Shown piece after piece: positions 25,854 to 33,832 of a stretch of DNA of 64,000 nucleotides. The notes beneath the pieces are model-generated. The model saw only the letters and a program-made list of their open reading frames with translations. It was not told the DNA's origin and ran no database searches. The number at the start of each line of letters is the position of its first letter. Within the stretch, counting starts at the first letter, position 1. Origin of the DNA: Tsukamurella sputi (lineage in GTDB: Bacteria; Actinomycetota; Actinomycetes; Mycobacteriales; Mycobacteriaceae); the NCBI RefSeq assembly GCF_007858445.1, contig NZ_VIGV01000004.1:62001-126000 (forward strand). Direction: 5' to 3'. A program made the translations under genes and the position numbers.

Positions 25854-27313
25854 CGGTCCGTCTCCTTCATGGTCGCGCGACGGCCCGGAAGGCCGTACAT
25901 CAGGTGGGTGAGCAGCAGGTACAGGCCCGCCGCGACGAGCACGCCGACGGGGAGCGACAGGTCGATCCCGCCCAGTGCGGACGCGATCGGGCCGCGGAAC
26001 TCGACGGTGTGCGAGGCGAGCAGGGCGAGCCCGGCGGCGGACAGCACGGACACCGCGCCCGCGACGTTCACCCCGCCGGTGTACCAGAACCCCGACCGGT
26101 GGGACTCGTCGCTCAGGGCGACGCCGTCGTAGCGGTTGCGGCGGATCAGGATGTCGGTGACGTAGACCGCCATGATCGGTCCGACGAGCACCACGAGCAT
26201 CGACAGTGCGCTGCTGACCGCCCCGAGGAAGTCGGAGACGAACAGCGCGTAGAGGGTCAGGACCGCGCCGATGACGCCGGTGGCGGCGACCGCGCGCGCC
26301 CGGGTGGTGCGGACGCCGACCGACTGCAGCGCGAGGCCCGCGCTGTAGGAGGTGAGCGCGTTGTTGCAGACGGTGCTCGCGATGACCGCGGTGAGGAAGA
26401 TCGGGACCAGCCACGACGGGAGCAGCGAGGTGATGCCCCGCTGCGGGTCGGACATGTCGACCGCGGTCGCCGCGAGCGCGCCCACGGCGACGAGCAGGAA
26501 GCCCGGGACGGCGCTGCCCAGCGCGGTGGCGGCGGCCACGGAGACGGGGCTCGTCGCGGCGGGGAGGTAGCGCGCGAAGTCGGAGCTGATCGTGTACGAC
26601 AGCGGGCTGGCGGCGACCAGCGTGAGGCCGCCGAAGACCGCGACCCACAGGTCGAAGCCGCGCAGCGGCGCCGGCTGGTGGAAGCCGAGGTCGGCGTGCG
26701 CGACGACGAAGCCCGCGGCGGCCACGAAGACGACGCCCAGGACCAGCGACAGCAGCGGGTAGAGGCGGCTGATCATGCCCTGCCCGAAGATCGCGACCGT
26801 CACGGTCGCGGTGGCGATCAGGGAGATGACCGCGAGCTTGACCGGGATGGTTGCCTCGAGGCCGACGTGCTGCAACAGCGTGTACCCCACCGCCGCGGCG
26901 GCCGCCCAGTTGATGGCGATGTAGCAGACCGAGACGAACCAGCCGTTGACCGCGATCGCGACGCGGTTGCCGCGCACGCCGTACATCGCGCGGGTGGTGA
27001 CCTGGCTGGGCGTGCCCGATGCGGGCCCGGGGACCGCGACGACACCGGTCACGATCGCGAACAGGTTCCCCGCGAAGGCGACCGCGACGGCCTGCCACAG
27101 CTCGAGGCCCATGAGGATCAGCGCGGCGCCGACCACGAAGGCCAGGTAGTTGATGTTGGGTGCGCACCACAGGGGGAAGAGGTCGCGGGCGCGGCCGTGC
27201 CGCTCGGCGTCGGGGATGACGTCGATGCCGTGGGCCTCGACCCGGGGCTGGTTGGTGGATGCGGACGCGGGCGCGACCGCCGTGCCTTCGGGGGACGACG
27301 GGGTGGGCGTCAT
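25850..27313 (-). CDS. NCS1-family cytosine/purine/hydantoin-type permease
   Basis: A 487-aa membrane transporter, about 12 helices, of the nucleobase:cation symporter-1 family. The family marks are LFPLWCAPNINYLAFVVG in the first helices, followed by NGWFVSVCYIAINW. Substrates of relatives are cytosine, uracil, allantoin, hydantoins or thiamine. The ATG at 27313 follows GGAGG. It forms an operon with the downstream amidohydrolase. A LacI-type operator (27382..27395) adjoins its likely TACCGT -10 box (27376-27371), so the divergent LacI protein should repress it. Confidence 0.88.
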   Translation of the reverse strand: MTPTPSSPEGTAVAPASASTNQPRVEAHGIDVIPDAERHGRARDLFPLWCAPNINYLAFVVGAALILMGLELWQAVAVAFAGNLFAIVTGVVAVPGPASGTPSQVTTRAMYGVRGNRVAIAVNGWFVSVCYIAINWAAAAAVGYTLLQHVGLEATIPVKLAVISLIATATVTVAIFGQGMISRLYPLLSLVLGVVFVAAAGFVVAHADLGFHQPAPLRGFDLWVAVFGGLTLVAASPLSYTISSDFARYLPAATSPVSVAAATALGSAVPGFLLVAVGALAATAVDMSDPQRGITSLLPSWLVPIFLTAVIASTVCNNALTSYSAGLALQSVGVRTTRARAVAATGVIGAVLTLYALFVSDFLGAVSSALSMLVVLVGPIMAVYVTDILIRRNRYDGVALSDESHRSGFWYTGGVNVAGAVSVLSAAGLALLASHTVEFRGPIASALGGIDLSLPVGVLVAAGLYLLLTHLMYGLPGRRATMKETDR

Positions 27314-27381
27314 CGGGCCTCCAGGGGATCGGGCGCGACGCGAGGGGTGCGACGCGATGTGGCGTGGATCACGGTAGGCAC

Positions 27382-27395
27382 CCAAAACGATTTGG
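27382..27395. promoter_or_regulatory. LacI-type operator between NCS1 permease and lacI-family gene
   Basis: CCAAAACGATTTGG fits CCAAAnCGnTTTGG, a dyad with the central CG typical of LacI-family sites. It lies just upstream of the permease -10 box (27376-27371, minus strand) and would cover its -35 region. Confidence 0.65.
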
Positions 27396-27427
27396 ACAAG
27401 GCTGCGGGCGGAGCGGATGCGGCGGGC

Positions 27428-27433
27428 TAGCCT
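27428..27433 (+). promoter_or_regulatory. -10 box for leaderless LacI-family gene
   Basis: TAGCCT ends six bases before the ATG at 27440, implying a leaderless mRNA. Confidence 0.4.
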
Positions 27434-27439
27434 GGGGGC

Positions 27440-28477
27440 ATGACCAGGCGCCCCCGGATCGCCGACGTGGCGCGGCGCGCAGGCGTCTCGGTGACCACGG
27501 TCTCGCACACCTTCAGCGGTAACGGCGTCGTCGCCGCCGAGACGCGCGAGCGGGTCCGGGCCGCCGCGCACGAGCTCGGCTACCGGCCCGACGTGCTGGC
27601 CCAGGGGCTGCGCCGCAATCGCCTGAGCGTGCTGGCCCTGGTCGCGCGTCCGCTCGACCGGATCTCGCCGGACCAGCTGCACGGCGTCGACTACTTCCTG
27701 CGGCTCGCGGGCGCCGCCGCCATGGCCGCGCTCGACGCCGGCTACTGCCTCATGCTCGTCGGCGACCCCGTCCGGGACGACGGCCCCTCGGCCGCGCTCG
27801 CAGCCGAGGGCTTCCTGCTCACCGAGCCGATCCTCGGCGATCCCCTGATCGACCTGTGCGAGCGGATCGGGACGCCCTGCGTCACCGTCGGGCTGCCGCC
27901 GCGCGAGGACGGGACCTGGGACGACCGCGCGCCGTGCCATGTCGGAATCGAGACCGAGCGGATCACCGTCGACGTGCTCGAGCACCTCGCGGCCGCCGGC
28001 AGTCGCGCGATCGCCTTCCTCGCCGCCGATGAACAGGACGAGTGGTCGCTGCGCTCGGTCGAGGTCTATCGCCGCTGGTGCGACGCGCGTGGGATGCCGG
28101 AGCGGGTGCTGTTGCACGCCGACGCGATCGGCGCGGAGGCGGGCCGGGACGCGGTGGACCAGTGGTTCCCACAGGGCTCCGTCCCCGGCGCCGACGGTGC
28201 CCCCGACGCCCTGTTCTGCCTCGCCGCCGCGCCCGCGGTCGGGGCGGCGGAGCGGCTGCGCGAGCTCGGCCATGCGGTGCCCGGCGCGGTGCGGATCGCG
28301 GTCGGCTCGGATGCGGAGGAGGCGCGCGCGGCGGACCTCACGGCCGTCGACCTGCAGCCCGAGGAACTCGCGCGGCGGGCGGTGACGACACTGGTCGCGC
28401 GGCTGCGCGGCACCGACGCGCCCGCGCTGCCCGGCGGGGTGGGCAGGCTCGTGCCGCGCGGTTCGACGGCGCGCTGA
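27440..28477 (+). CDS. LacI family transcriptional regulator
   Basis: A 345-aa regulator with the LacI helix-turn-helix at residues ~5-30 (IADVARRAGVSVTTVSHTFSG), hinge helix near 50-60, and a periplasmic-binding-protein-like ligand domain. It is divergent from the NCS1 permease-amidohydrolase operon. A CCAAA-centred dyad lies in the intergenic region, so it most likely represses that operon and is released by the transported compound. LacI proteins usually sense sugars; a nucleobase or nucleoside effector would fit the neighbours better but is inference. A TAGCCT box stands six bases before the ATG. Confidence 0.9.
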   Translation: MTRRPRIADVARRAGVSVTTVSHTFSGNGVVAAETRERVRAAAHELGYRPDVLAQGLRRNRLSVLALVARPLDRISPDQLHGVDYFLRLAGAAAMAALDAGYCLMLVGDPVRDDGPSAALAAEGFLLTEPILGDPLIDLCERIGTPCVTVGLPPREDGTWDDRAPCHVGIETERITVDVLEHLAAAGSRAIAFLAADEQDEWSLRSVEVYRRWCDARGMPERVLLHADAIGAEAGRDAVDQWFPQGSVPGADGAPDALFCLAAAPAVGAAERLRELGHAVPGAVRIAVGSDAEEARAADLTAVDLQPEELARRAVTTLVARLRGTDAPALPGGVGRLVPRGSTAR

Positions 28478-28484
28478 GCAGCAC

Positions 28485-28865
28485 CTACAGGCGCAGGATC
28501 GGCAGGAACCGGGTGATCTCGCCCGCCCGGGAGCCGCTGGCGGCGAGGTCGGCGGCCTCCGTCGCCTCATCGACCGTGACCAGGCCGGTGGCGAGCCGCA
28601 GCCACACCCGCGGTGCGCACTCCACGACGTTCGGAGGCGTGCCTCGGGTGTGACGCAGACCCTCGATGCACTGCACGGCGACGAACGGCGGCACCCGCAC
28701 CTCGACGGACCCGCCCGGCGCGTCCTGCGCCAGGGTGCGGGCCGTCGAGCGGACCGCGGCGGCGATCGCGGCACGTGGGGGAGGGGGCGCGGCATCGTCG
28801 ACGATCCAGTCGCGGACCGCGAGCACTGCGGCCCGCATCTGAGCCGGATCGATCGCCTTCGCCAC
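28485..28865 (-). CDS. sterol carrier family protein (Rv0807-like)
   Basis: A 126-aa small protein of the sterol-carrier/SCP-like group conserved beside purF in mycobacteria (position of Rv0807, about 129 aa). Visible conserved parts are VRVPPFVAVQC, and RGTPPNVVE followed by CAPRVWLRLATG. The start is GTG at 28865, 106 bases from the divergent purF. It has no signal peptide and no known ligand. Its convergent neighbour, the LacI-family gene, ends 7 bases away. The name follows the family and is not proof of sterol binding. Confidence 0.78.
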   Translation of the reverse strand: MAKAIDPAQMRAAVLAVRDWIVDDAAPPPPRAAIAAAVRSTARTLAQDAPGGSVEVRVPPFVAVQCIEGLRHTRGTPPNVVECAPRVWLRLATGLVTVDEATEAADLAASGSRAGEITRFLPILRL

Positions 28866-28929
28866 TGCCCACCCCCTGGTCTCGGGAAGAAACCTACTCG
28901 GCGATTCGTTTCCGCTGGCGGATCGGCCC

Positions 28930-28935
28930 TACAAT
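28930..28935 (+). promoter_or_regulatory. purF -10 box
   Basis: TACAAT, predicting transcription near 28942 and a leader of about 30 bases that carries AGGAG before the GTG. No convincing -35 box was seen. Confidence 0.45.
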
Positions 28936-28971
28936 CGAGACAGGCCACGCCCCCAGCCCCAGGAGTCAGCC

Positions 28972-30540
28972 GTGCAGCAGCTTCCGCTCAGCGTCGTCAA
29001 CACCAGCGCCCCGCAGGGCGACGGTGAAGAGCAGGAGCCCCGGGAGGAGTGCGGCGTCTTCGGCGTCTGGGCCACCGGGGAGGACGTCGCCAAGCTCACC
29101 TACTACGGCCTCTACGCCCTGCAGCACCGCGGCCAGGAGGCCGCCGGCATCGCCGTCGGTGACGGCCAGCAGGTGCTGGTCTTCAAGGATCTCGGCCTCG
29201 TGAGCCAGGTCTTCGACGAGCAGACGCTGAGCTCGATGCCCGGCCACGTCGCCATCGGTCACTGCCGTTACTCGACGACGGGCTCCACCACCTGGGAGAA
29301 CAGCCAGCCCATCTTCCGCACCACCAACGCCGGCAACGGCGTCGCGCTCGGGCACAACGGCAACCTGGTCAACACCGCGGAGCTCGCGGAGCGGGCCGTC
29401 GAGCTCGGCGTCGCGGGCGGACGCGCCGCCACCGCCGCCACCTCCGATTCCGACATCCTCACGGCGCTGCTCGCGCACGCCGCCGCGGACCGCACGCTCG
29501 AGCAGGCGGCGACGGAGCTGCTGCCCACCGTGAAGGGCGCCTTCTGCCTCACCTTCATGGACGAGCACACTCTGTACGCGGCGCGTGATCCGCACGGTGT
29601 GCGTCCGCTGTCGCTGGGCCGCCTGGACCGCGGCTGGGTCGTCGCCTCCGAGACCGCCGCCTTCGACATCGTGGGCGCCTCCTTCGTGCGCGACATCGAG
29701 CCGGGTGAGCTGCTCGCGATCGACGAGGACGGCGTGCGCTCGACGCGCTTCGCCGAGCCCACGCCGAAGACCTGCATCTTCGAGTACGTCTACCTGGCCC
29801 GCCCCGATTCGGTGATCCACGGCCGGTCCGTGCACTCGACCCGCGTCGACATCGGCCGGCGCCTCGCCCGCGAGCACCCCGCCGTCGGCGACCTGGTGAT
29901 CCCGGTGCCCGAGTCGGGCACGCCCGCGGCCGTCGGCTACGCCCAGGAATCGGGCATCCCGTACGGCCAGGGCCTGATGAAGAACGCCTACGTGGGCCGC
30001 ACCTTCATCCAGCCCAGCCAGACCATCCGCCAGCTGGGCATCCGGCTCAAGCTCAATCCGCTGCGCGAGGTGATCCGCGGGAAGCGGCTCGTGGTGGTCG
30101 ACGACTCGATCGTCCGCGGCAACACGCAGCGCGCCCTGATCCGGATGCTGCGCGAGGCGGGCGCCGCCGAGATCCACGTGCGGATCGCCTCGTCGCCCGT
30201 GAAGTGGCCGTGCTTCTACGGCATCGACTTCGCCTCGCCCGCCGAGCTGATCGCCAACGGCGGCGGCGCCGATTCGATGGAGGCCATGGTGGAGTCGGTC
30301 CGCGCGGCGATCGGCGCCGACTCGCTGGGCTACATCTCCCTCGACGAGATGACCGCGGCCACCGAGCACGCGGGAGAGTCGATGTGCCGGGCGTGCTTCG
30401 ACGGCGTGTACCCGATCCCGCTGCCCGAGTCGACCTCGATGGGCAAGGCGGTCCTGGAGAACATGCTCAAGGCGGGTAACGGGCAGGGCGACCCGCTCCA
30501 GGCCGACAACGACAACGCCTCCGCTCTGCGTCGCCCCTGA
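28972..30540 (+). CDS. purF: amidophosphoribosyltransferase (PurF)
   Basis: A 522-aa enzyme for the first committed step of purine synthesis: PRPP plus glutamine gives phosphoribosylamine. A propeptide of about 26 residues precedes the catalytic Cys27 (REECGVFGVW), so the protein is of the self-processed type. Cys residues in PCFYGID and SMCRACFDG fit the [4Fe-4S]-containing class. The PRPP loop is VVVDDSIVRGNTQ. The start is GTG at 28972 after AGGAG. purM follows in the same direction, but with its own -10 box. Confidence 0.97.
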   Translation: MQQLPLSVVNTSAPQGDGEEQEPREECGVFGVWATGEDVAKLTYYGLYALQHRGQEAAGIAVGDGQQVLVFKDLGLVSQVFDEQTLSSMPGHVAIGHCRYSTTGSTTWENSQPIFRTTNAGNGVALGHNGNLVNTAELAERAVELGVAGGRAATAATSDSDILTALLAHAAADRTLEQAATELLPTVKGAFCLTFMDEHTLYAARDPHGVRPLSLGRLDRGWVVASETAAFDIVGASFVRDIEPGELLAIDEDGVRSTRFAEPTPKTCIFEYVYLARPDSVIHGRSVHSTRVDIGRRLAREHPAVGDLVIPVPESGTPAAVGYAQESGIPYGQGLMKNAYVGRTFIQPSQTIRQLGIRLKLNPLREVIRGKRLVVVDDSIVRGNTQRALIRMLREAGAAEIHVRIASSPVKWPCFYGIDFASPAELIANGGGADSMEAMVESVRAAIGADSLGYISLDEMTAATEHAGESMCRACFDGVYPIPLPESTSMGKAVLENMLKAGNGQGDPLQADNDNASALRRP

Positions 30541-30583
30541 CCCGGTCTCGACGCCGCCCGAGGCCCTGGGGCGTCCGGTCCGG

Positions 30584-30589
30584 TAGCCT
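30584..30589 (+). promoter_or_regulatory. -10 box for purM
   Basis: TAGCCT ends eight bases before the GTG at 30598; a leaderless or nearly leaderless transcript is expected. Confidence 0.4.
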
Positions 30590-30597
30590 ATGAATCC

Positions 30598-31674
30598 GTG
30601 ACGGATTCCAACACCCACCCGCCGCAGGGTGCCTCGTACGCCGCTGCAGGAGTCGACATCGAGGCCGGTGACCGGGCCGTCGAGCTGTTCAAGCCGCACG
30701 CCAAGCGCGCTACTCGTCCCGAGGTCCTCGGCGGCCTCGGCGGTTTCGCCGGCCTGTTCGCGCTGAAGAAGTACCGCGAGCCCGTGCTCGCCGCCTCGAC
30801 CGACGGTGTGGGCACGAAGATCGCGGTCGCACAGGCCCTCGGCAAGCACGACACCGTCGGCATCGACCTGGTCGCGATGGTCGTCGACGACCTGGTCGTG
30901 ACCGGCGCCGAGCCGCTCTTCCTGCAGGACTACATCGCCGTCGGCAAGGTCGTCCCCGAGACGGTCGCCGAGTTGGTCGGCGGCATCGCCGAGGGCTGCG
31001 TCCGCGCCGGCTGCGCCCTGCTCGGCGGCGAGACGGCGGAGCACCCCGGCCTCATGGCCGAGGGGGAGTACGACCTGTCCGCGACCGGCGTGGGCGTCGT
31101 CGAGGCCGACGAGGTGCTCGGCCCGGACAACGTGCGCGCCGGCGACGTCGTGATCGCCATGAAGAGCTCCGGCCTGCACAGCAACGGCTACAGCCTCGCC
31201 CGCAAGGTGCTGCTGGACTGGGGCCACATGGACCTCGGCGGCTACGTCGAGGAGTTCGGCCGCACGCTCGGCGAGGAGCTGCTCGAGCCCACCGCGATCT
31301 ACGCCCTCGACTGCCTGCGGCTCGCGCAGGAGACGCAGGTGCGCACCTTCTGCCACGTGACCGGCGGCGGCCTCGAGGCGAACCTCGCGCGCGTCATCCC
31401 GGACGGCCTCGTCGCCGAGCTGGACCGCAACACGTGGAGCCCCTCGGCCGTCTTCGCACTCATCGCCCAGCGCGGACGCGTGGAGCAGGCCGAGATGGAG
31501 AAGACCTTCAACATGGGCGTCGGCATGGTCGCGATCGTCGCGCCCGAGGACGTGGACCGTGCCCTGGCCGTGCTCACGGCACGCCACATCGACAGCTGGG
31601 TGCTCGGCACGATCAAGAAGTCCGACGGGGACTCCGCCGGCGCAGTGCTCAGCGGCTCGCACCCCAAGTTCTAG
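30598..31674 (+). CDS. purM: phosphoribosylformylglycinamidine cyclo-ligase (PurM)
   Basis: A 358-aa AIR synthetase: it closes FGAM to aminoimidazole ribonucleotide with ATP, the step after PurL. The family marks are SYAAAGVDIEAGDRAVE at the N-terminus, ASTDGVGTK, and CALLGGETAEHPG. The start is GTG at 30598; there is no Shine-Dalgarno, and a TAGCCT box lies just upstream. The gene ends at a strong 12-base-pair hairpin shared with the convergent DUF3073 gene. The order purF-purM-DUF3073-ygfZ-pabC matches M. tuberculosis Rv0808-Rv0812. Confidence 0.97.
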   Translation: MTDSNTHPPQGASYAAAGVDIEAGDRAVELFKPHAKRATRPEVLGGLGGFAGLFALKKYREPVLAASTDGVGTKIAVAQALGKHDTVGIDLVAMVVDDLVVTGAEPLFLQDYIAVGKVVPETVAELVGGIAEGCVRAGCALLGGETAEHPGLMAEGEYDLSATGVGVVEADEVLGPDNVRAGDVVIAMKSSGLHSNGYSLARKVLLDWGHMDLGGYVEEFGRTLGEELLEPTAIYALDCLRLAQETQVRTFCHVTGGGLEANLARVIPDGLVAELDRNTWSPSAVFALIAQRGRVEQAEMEKTFNMGVGMVAIVAPEDVDRALAVLTARHIDSWVLGTIKKSDGDSAGAVLSGSHPKF

Positions 31675-31684
31675 GAACGCCGTA

Positions 31685-31711
31685 GGCACCGTGACCCATG
31701 GTCACGGTGCC
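31685..31711. terminator. hairpin between purM and DUF3073
   Basis: A perfect 12-base stem, GGCACCGTGACC / GGTCACGGTGCC, with a 3-base loop. There is no T-run, which is usual for actinobacterial terminators. It should serve both convergent genes. Confidence 0.75.
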
Positions 31712-31746
31712 CGACGGCGGGGTACGAAACGGGAGGGCGCGACGCG

Positions 31747-31947
31747 TCAGGCGCGGCGCCACTCGTCCTCGCGGTACGGATCCCCCGCGATGTCGCTCCA
31801 CTCGGGGTGTGTGGCGAGAACGTCGGCCTCGTCGGTCACGCCACCCGCCAGCTCGTCCTGCAGCCTCTTCAGGTCGGTACTCGGGGTGCTGTACTTCAGC
31901 TCCCGTGCAACCTTGGTCTGCTTCGCCTTTGCCCGGCCGCGGCCCAT
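31747..31947 (-). CDS. DUF3073 family small protein (Rv0810c-like)
   Basis: A 66-aa actinobacterial protein of the DUF3073 family. It begins with the basic stretch MGRGRAKAKQTKVARELKYS, followed by an acidic C-terminal half (DEADVLATHPEWSD). A basic N-terminus suggests nucleic-acid contact, but no role is known to me. The ATG at 31947 follows AAGGGGG. Its upstream leader can fold into a large hairpin (31969..32013). It is convergent with purM. Confidence 0.9.
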   Translation of the reverse strand: MGRGRAKAKQTKVARELKYSTPSTDLKRLQDELAGGVTDEADVLATHPEWSDIAGDPYREDEWRRA

Positions 31948-31968
31948 GGGGGACCCCCTTGCGCAATG

Positions 31969-32013
31969 AAGGGGCGGCCAGCTACCGGATCAACCGGTGG
32001 GTGGCGGCCCCTT
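31969..32013 (-). promoter_or_regulatory. structured leader upstream of DUF3073
   Basis: Arms at 31969-31980 and 32002-32013 pair over 12 bases with one mismatch, and an inner ACCGG/CCGGT pair closes the loop. The structure ends 21 bases before the start codon, close to the AAGGGGG. It could be a regulatory 5' leader or a terminator for the MOSC/ygfZ operon upstream on the same strand. Confidence 0.45.
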
Positions 32014-32082
32014 TCTCCGTGTAGTAATTCTTCCTGCCGTCCAGTTTAGCGTGCTCACGTCGATGGTGCTGCCGCCCGGGTG

Positions 32083-32727
32083 TCAGACGGCGCGTTGGAG
32101 GGCTCTCGCGGCGTCGCGTTCGACCTTCGGGGGCAGGTCAGAGGCACTCAGGAGGGCGCGCAGCCGGTCCGGTCGCGTGGCGCGGAAGAGGTCACGGACC
32201 GTCGCGCCGTGCTCGGGCACGTGCACGAGCGTCACGCAGTCGCCCGCGGCGACGGGGCCGGGGGTCAGCACGCGGAAGTAGGCGCCGCTGTCACCGCGCT
32301 CGGTGAACCGCTTGACCCAGTGGTCCTCGCCGGCCCACAGTGCGAAGGTGCGGCAGGGCGTGCGGGGGATCGTCACCTCGAGCTCGAGCGCCGCACCCAG
32401 CCGCAACCGCGAGCCGACCACGAGATCGGTGGTCTCGCCCTCGAGGCGCAGGTTCTCCCCGAACCACCCGGCGGGCAGCTCGCGCCCGAGGTCCTGCGCC
32501 CACCGTCGCGCCTCGTGTTCGGAGTAGGCGTACACGGCCTGTTCCGCGCCGCCGTGGTGCCGCGTGTCGCAGACGTGGTCCGTGAGGAGACCGAGGGGAC
32601 CCACGTCGACGGGGCCGTCGGTCGGGCGCTTGTCGATGGCCGTCCGCTGTTCGGGCTTGCGCGGGTCGAGGCGGCGTTCGTCCTCGACCACGCAGACGGC
32701 GAGGACGCGTCCGATCGTCGCCGTCAC
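32083..32727 (-). CDS. MOSC domain protein (YiiM-like)
   Basis: A 214-aa protein with a MOSC (molybdenum cofactor sulfurase C-terminal) domain. Members related to YiiM bind molybdenum cofactor and reduce N-hydroxylated compounds. The key Cys of the domain is in IPRTPCRTFALW, and HHGGAEQAVYAYS and GWFGENLRLEG are typical. The start is GTG at 32727, overlapping the ygfZ stop by four bases (GTGA). No molybdopterin genes are nearby. The substrate is unknown. Confidence 0.87.
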   Translation of the reverse strand: MTATIGRVLAVCVVEDERRLDPRKPEQRTAIDKRPTDGPVDVGPLGLLTDHVCDTRHHGGAEQAVYAYSEHEARRWAQDLGRELPAGWFGENLRLEGETTDLVVGSRLRLGAALELEVTIPRTPCRTFALWAGEDHWVKRFTERGDSGAYFRVLTPGPVAAGDCVTLVHVPEHGATVRDLFRATRPDRLRALLSASDLPPKVERDAARALQRAV

Positions 32728-33773
32728 CGGCCGCGCAGTCGGTCGACGGCGGACCGTCCGGCCTGTTCGCCGGCGTCCGCGGACGGCGTCACGTCGGTGT
32801 CGATCGCCGCGGCAGCGCCGCCCGCGTCGAGCTTCGCGTCGTCCGGGATCGAGCGTTTGATCAGGGCGAGGGCGATGGGGCCGTAGTCGGCGTGCTCGAC
32901 GACGGTGCCGAGCCGCCCGACGGTGCGCCCGTCCAGCGTCACGGGGTCGCCGGTCGCGGGCCGCGCATCCGCCGAGCCGTCGAGGTGCAGCAGCACCAGG
33001 CGCCGCGGCGGCCGGCCGAGGTTCTGCACCCGGGCGACGGTCTCCTGGCCGCGGTAGCAGCCCTTGTCCAGGTGGACGGCGGTGGCGATCCAGTCGACCT
33101 CGTGCGGGATGGTCTTGACGTCGGTGTCCACGCCCTGGCGGGCGCGAGCGGCGGCGACCCGTCGGGCCTCGTAGGTCCAGGTGCCCGCCGGGCGCGCCCC
33201 GGCCGCCACGATCGCGCCGAAGATGGCGCGCAGCTCGGCGGCGGGTACGAGGAGGTTCACCTCGCCGGGTTCGGTGCGGCGTACAGCGTCGACGCCGGCC
33301 GTCACCGCCTCGGCGTCGGGCCCGAGCACGGTGAGGACCGCCAGGTCCGGGCGGGCCCGCACCTCGACCTGCGCGCGGAAGACCATGCGCTGCAGGTACG
33401 TCGCGAGGTCCGGGCTGAGCGGCGCCTCCGCGGGTGCGAGCGCCGCCGGCTCGGTGTCGAGGTACGTCGTGCCGTCCACGTCGATGAGGTGGAAGTGATC
33501 GAGAACGCGGCCGCTGCCGTCCAGGTTCAGGTTCTGGGTCGCGGTCCGGTCCGGCAGGTGCGTCAGGTGCTGGCTGGTGATCGAGTGCAACCAGGACAGG
33601 CGCTCGGGGCCGGTGAGGGTGATCACGCGGCGGTGCGACCGGTCGATCACCACGGCGCCGCGTTCGGCTGCGCGCTGCTCCCCGAACGGATCCCCGTAGT
33701 GCCAGGTCACACCCTCATCGGGCGACCCCTCGGGGTTCAGGATGCCGGACGTGGAATGTTCTTCAGTCGACAC
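32724..33773 (-). CDS. ygfZ: folate-binding Fe/S assembly protein YgfZ
   Basis: A 349-aa GcvT-like protein that binds tetrahydrofolate and supports repair or assembly of certain Fe/S enzymes. The YgfZ signature KGCYRGQE with its conserved Cys is intact, followed by TVARVQNLGRPPRRL. The start is GTG at 33773. A TAAGCT box lies six bases upstream, with no Shine-Dalgarno, which suggests a leaderless mRNA. It corresponds to Rv0811c and is divergent from pabC, a folate-pathway gene, a pairing that makes biochemical sense. Confidence 0.92.
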   Translation of the reverse strand: MSTEEHSTSGILNPEGSPDEGVTWHYGDPFGEQRAAERGAVVIDRSHRRVITLTGPERLSWLHSITSQHLTHLPDRTATQNLNLDGSGRVLDHFHLIDVDGTTYLDTEPAALAPAEAPLSPDLATYLQRMVFRAQVEVRARPDLAVLTVLGPDAEAVTAGVDAVRRTEPGEVNLLVPAAELRAIFGAIVAAGARPAGTWTYEARRVAAARARQGVDTDVKTIPHEVDWIATAVHLDKGCYRGQETVARVQNLGRPPRRLVLLHLDGSADARPATGDPVTLDGRTVGRLGTVVEHADYGPIALALIKRSIPDDAKLDAGGAAAAIDTDVTPSADAGEQAGRSAVDRLRGR

Positions 33774-33779
33774 TCCACG

Positions 33780-33785
33780 AGCTTA
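33780..33785 (-). promoter_or_regulatory. -10 box for leaderless ygfZ
   Basis: TAAGCT on the minus strand ends six bases before the GTG at 33773. Confidence 0.4.
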
Positions 33786-33819
33786 CCCCGGTGGCCGCGC
33801 GGGGCTCCGGGGCGTCGAA

Positions 33820-33825
33820 TACTGT
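33820..33825 (+). promoter_or_regulatory. -10 box for leaderless pabC
   Basis: TACTGT ends seven bases before the ATG at 33833. With the ygfZ box it makes a compact divergent pair of leaderless promoters. Confidence 0.4.
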
Positions 33826-33832
33826 TGCGGCC

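Noticed and set aside
24234-27170. One long minus-strand protein covering both amidohydrolase and permease
   Set aside because: The upstream two-fifths read the permease gene in a wrong frame. The amidohydrolase starts at TTG 25853 with its own ribosome site.
28966-31689. 907-codon open frame on the minus strand across purF and purM
   Set aside because: It spans two genes and their gap with no motif. It is a by-product of the base composition.
31948-32082. Known riboswitch upstream of DUF3073
   Set aside because: A hairpin is present, but none of the sequence signatures I know for ligand-binding riboswitches could be seen. It is left as an unassigned structured leader.
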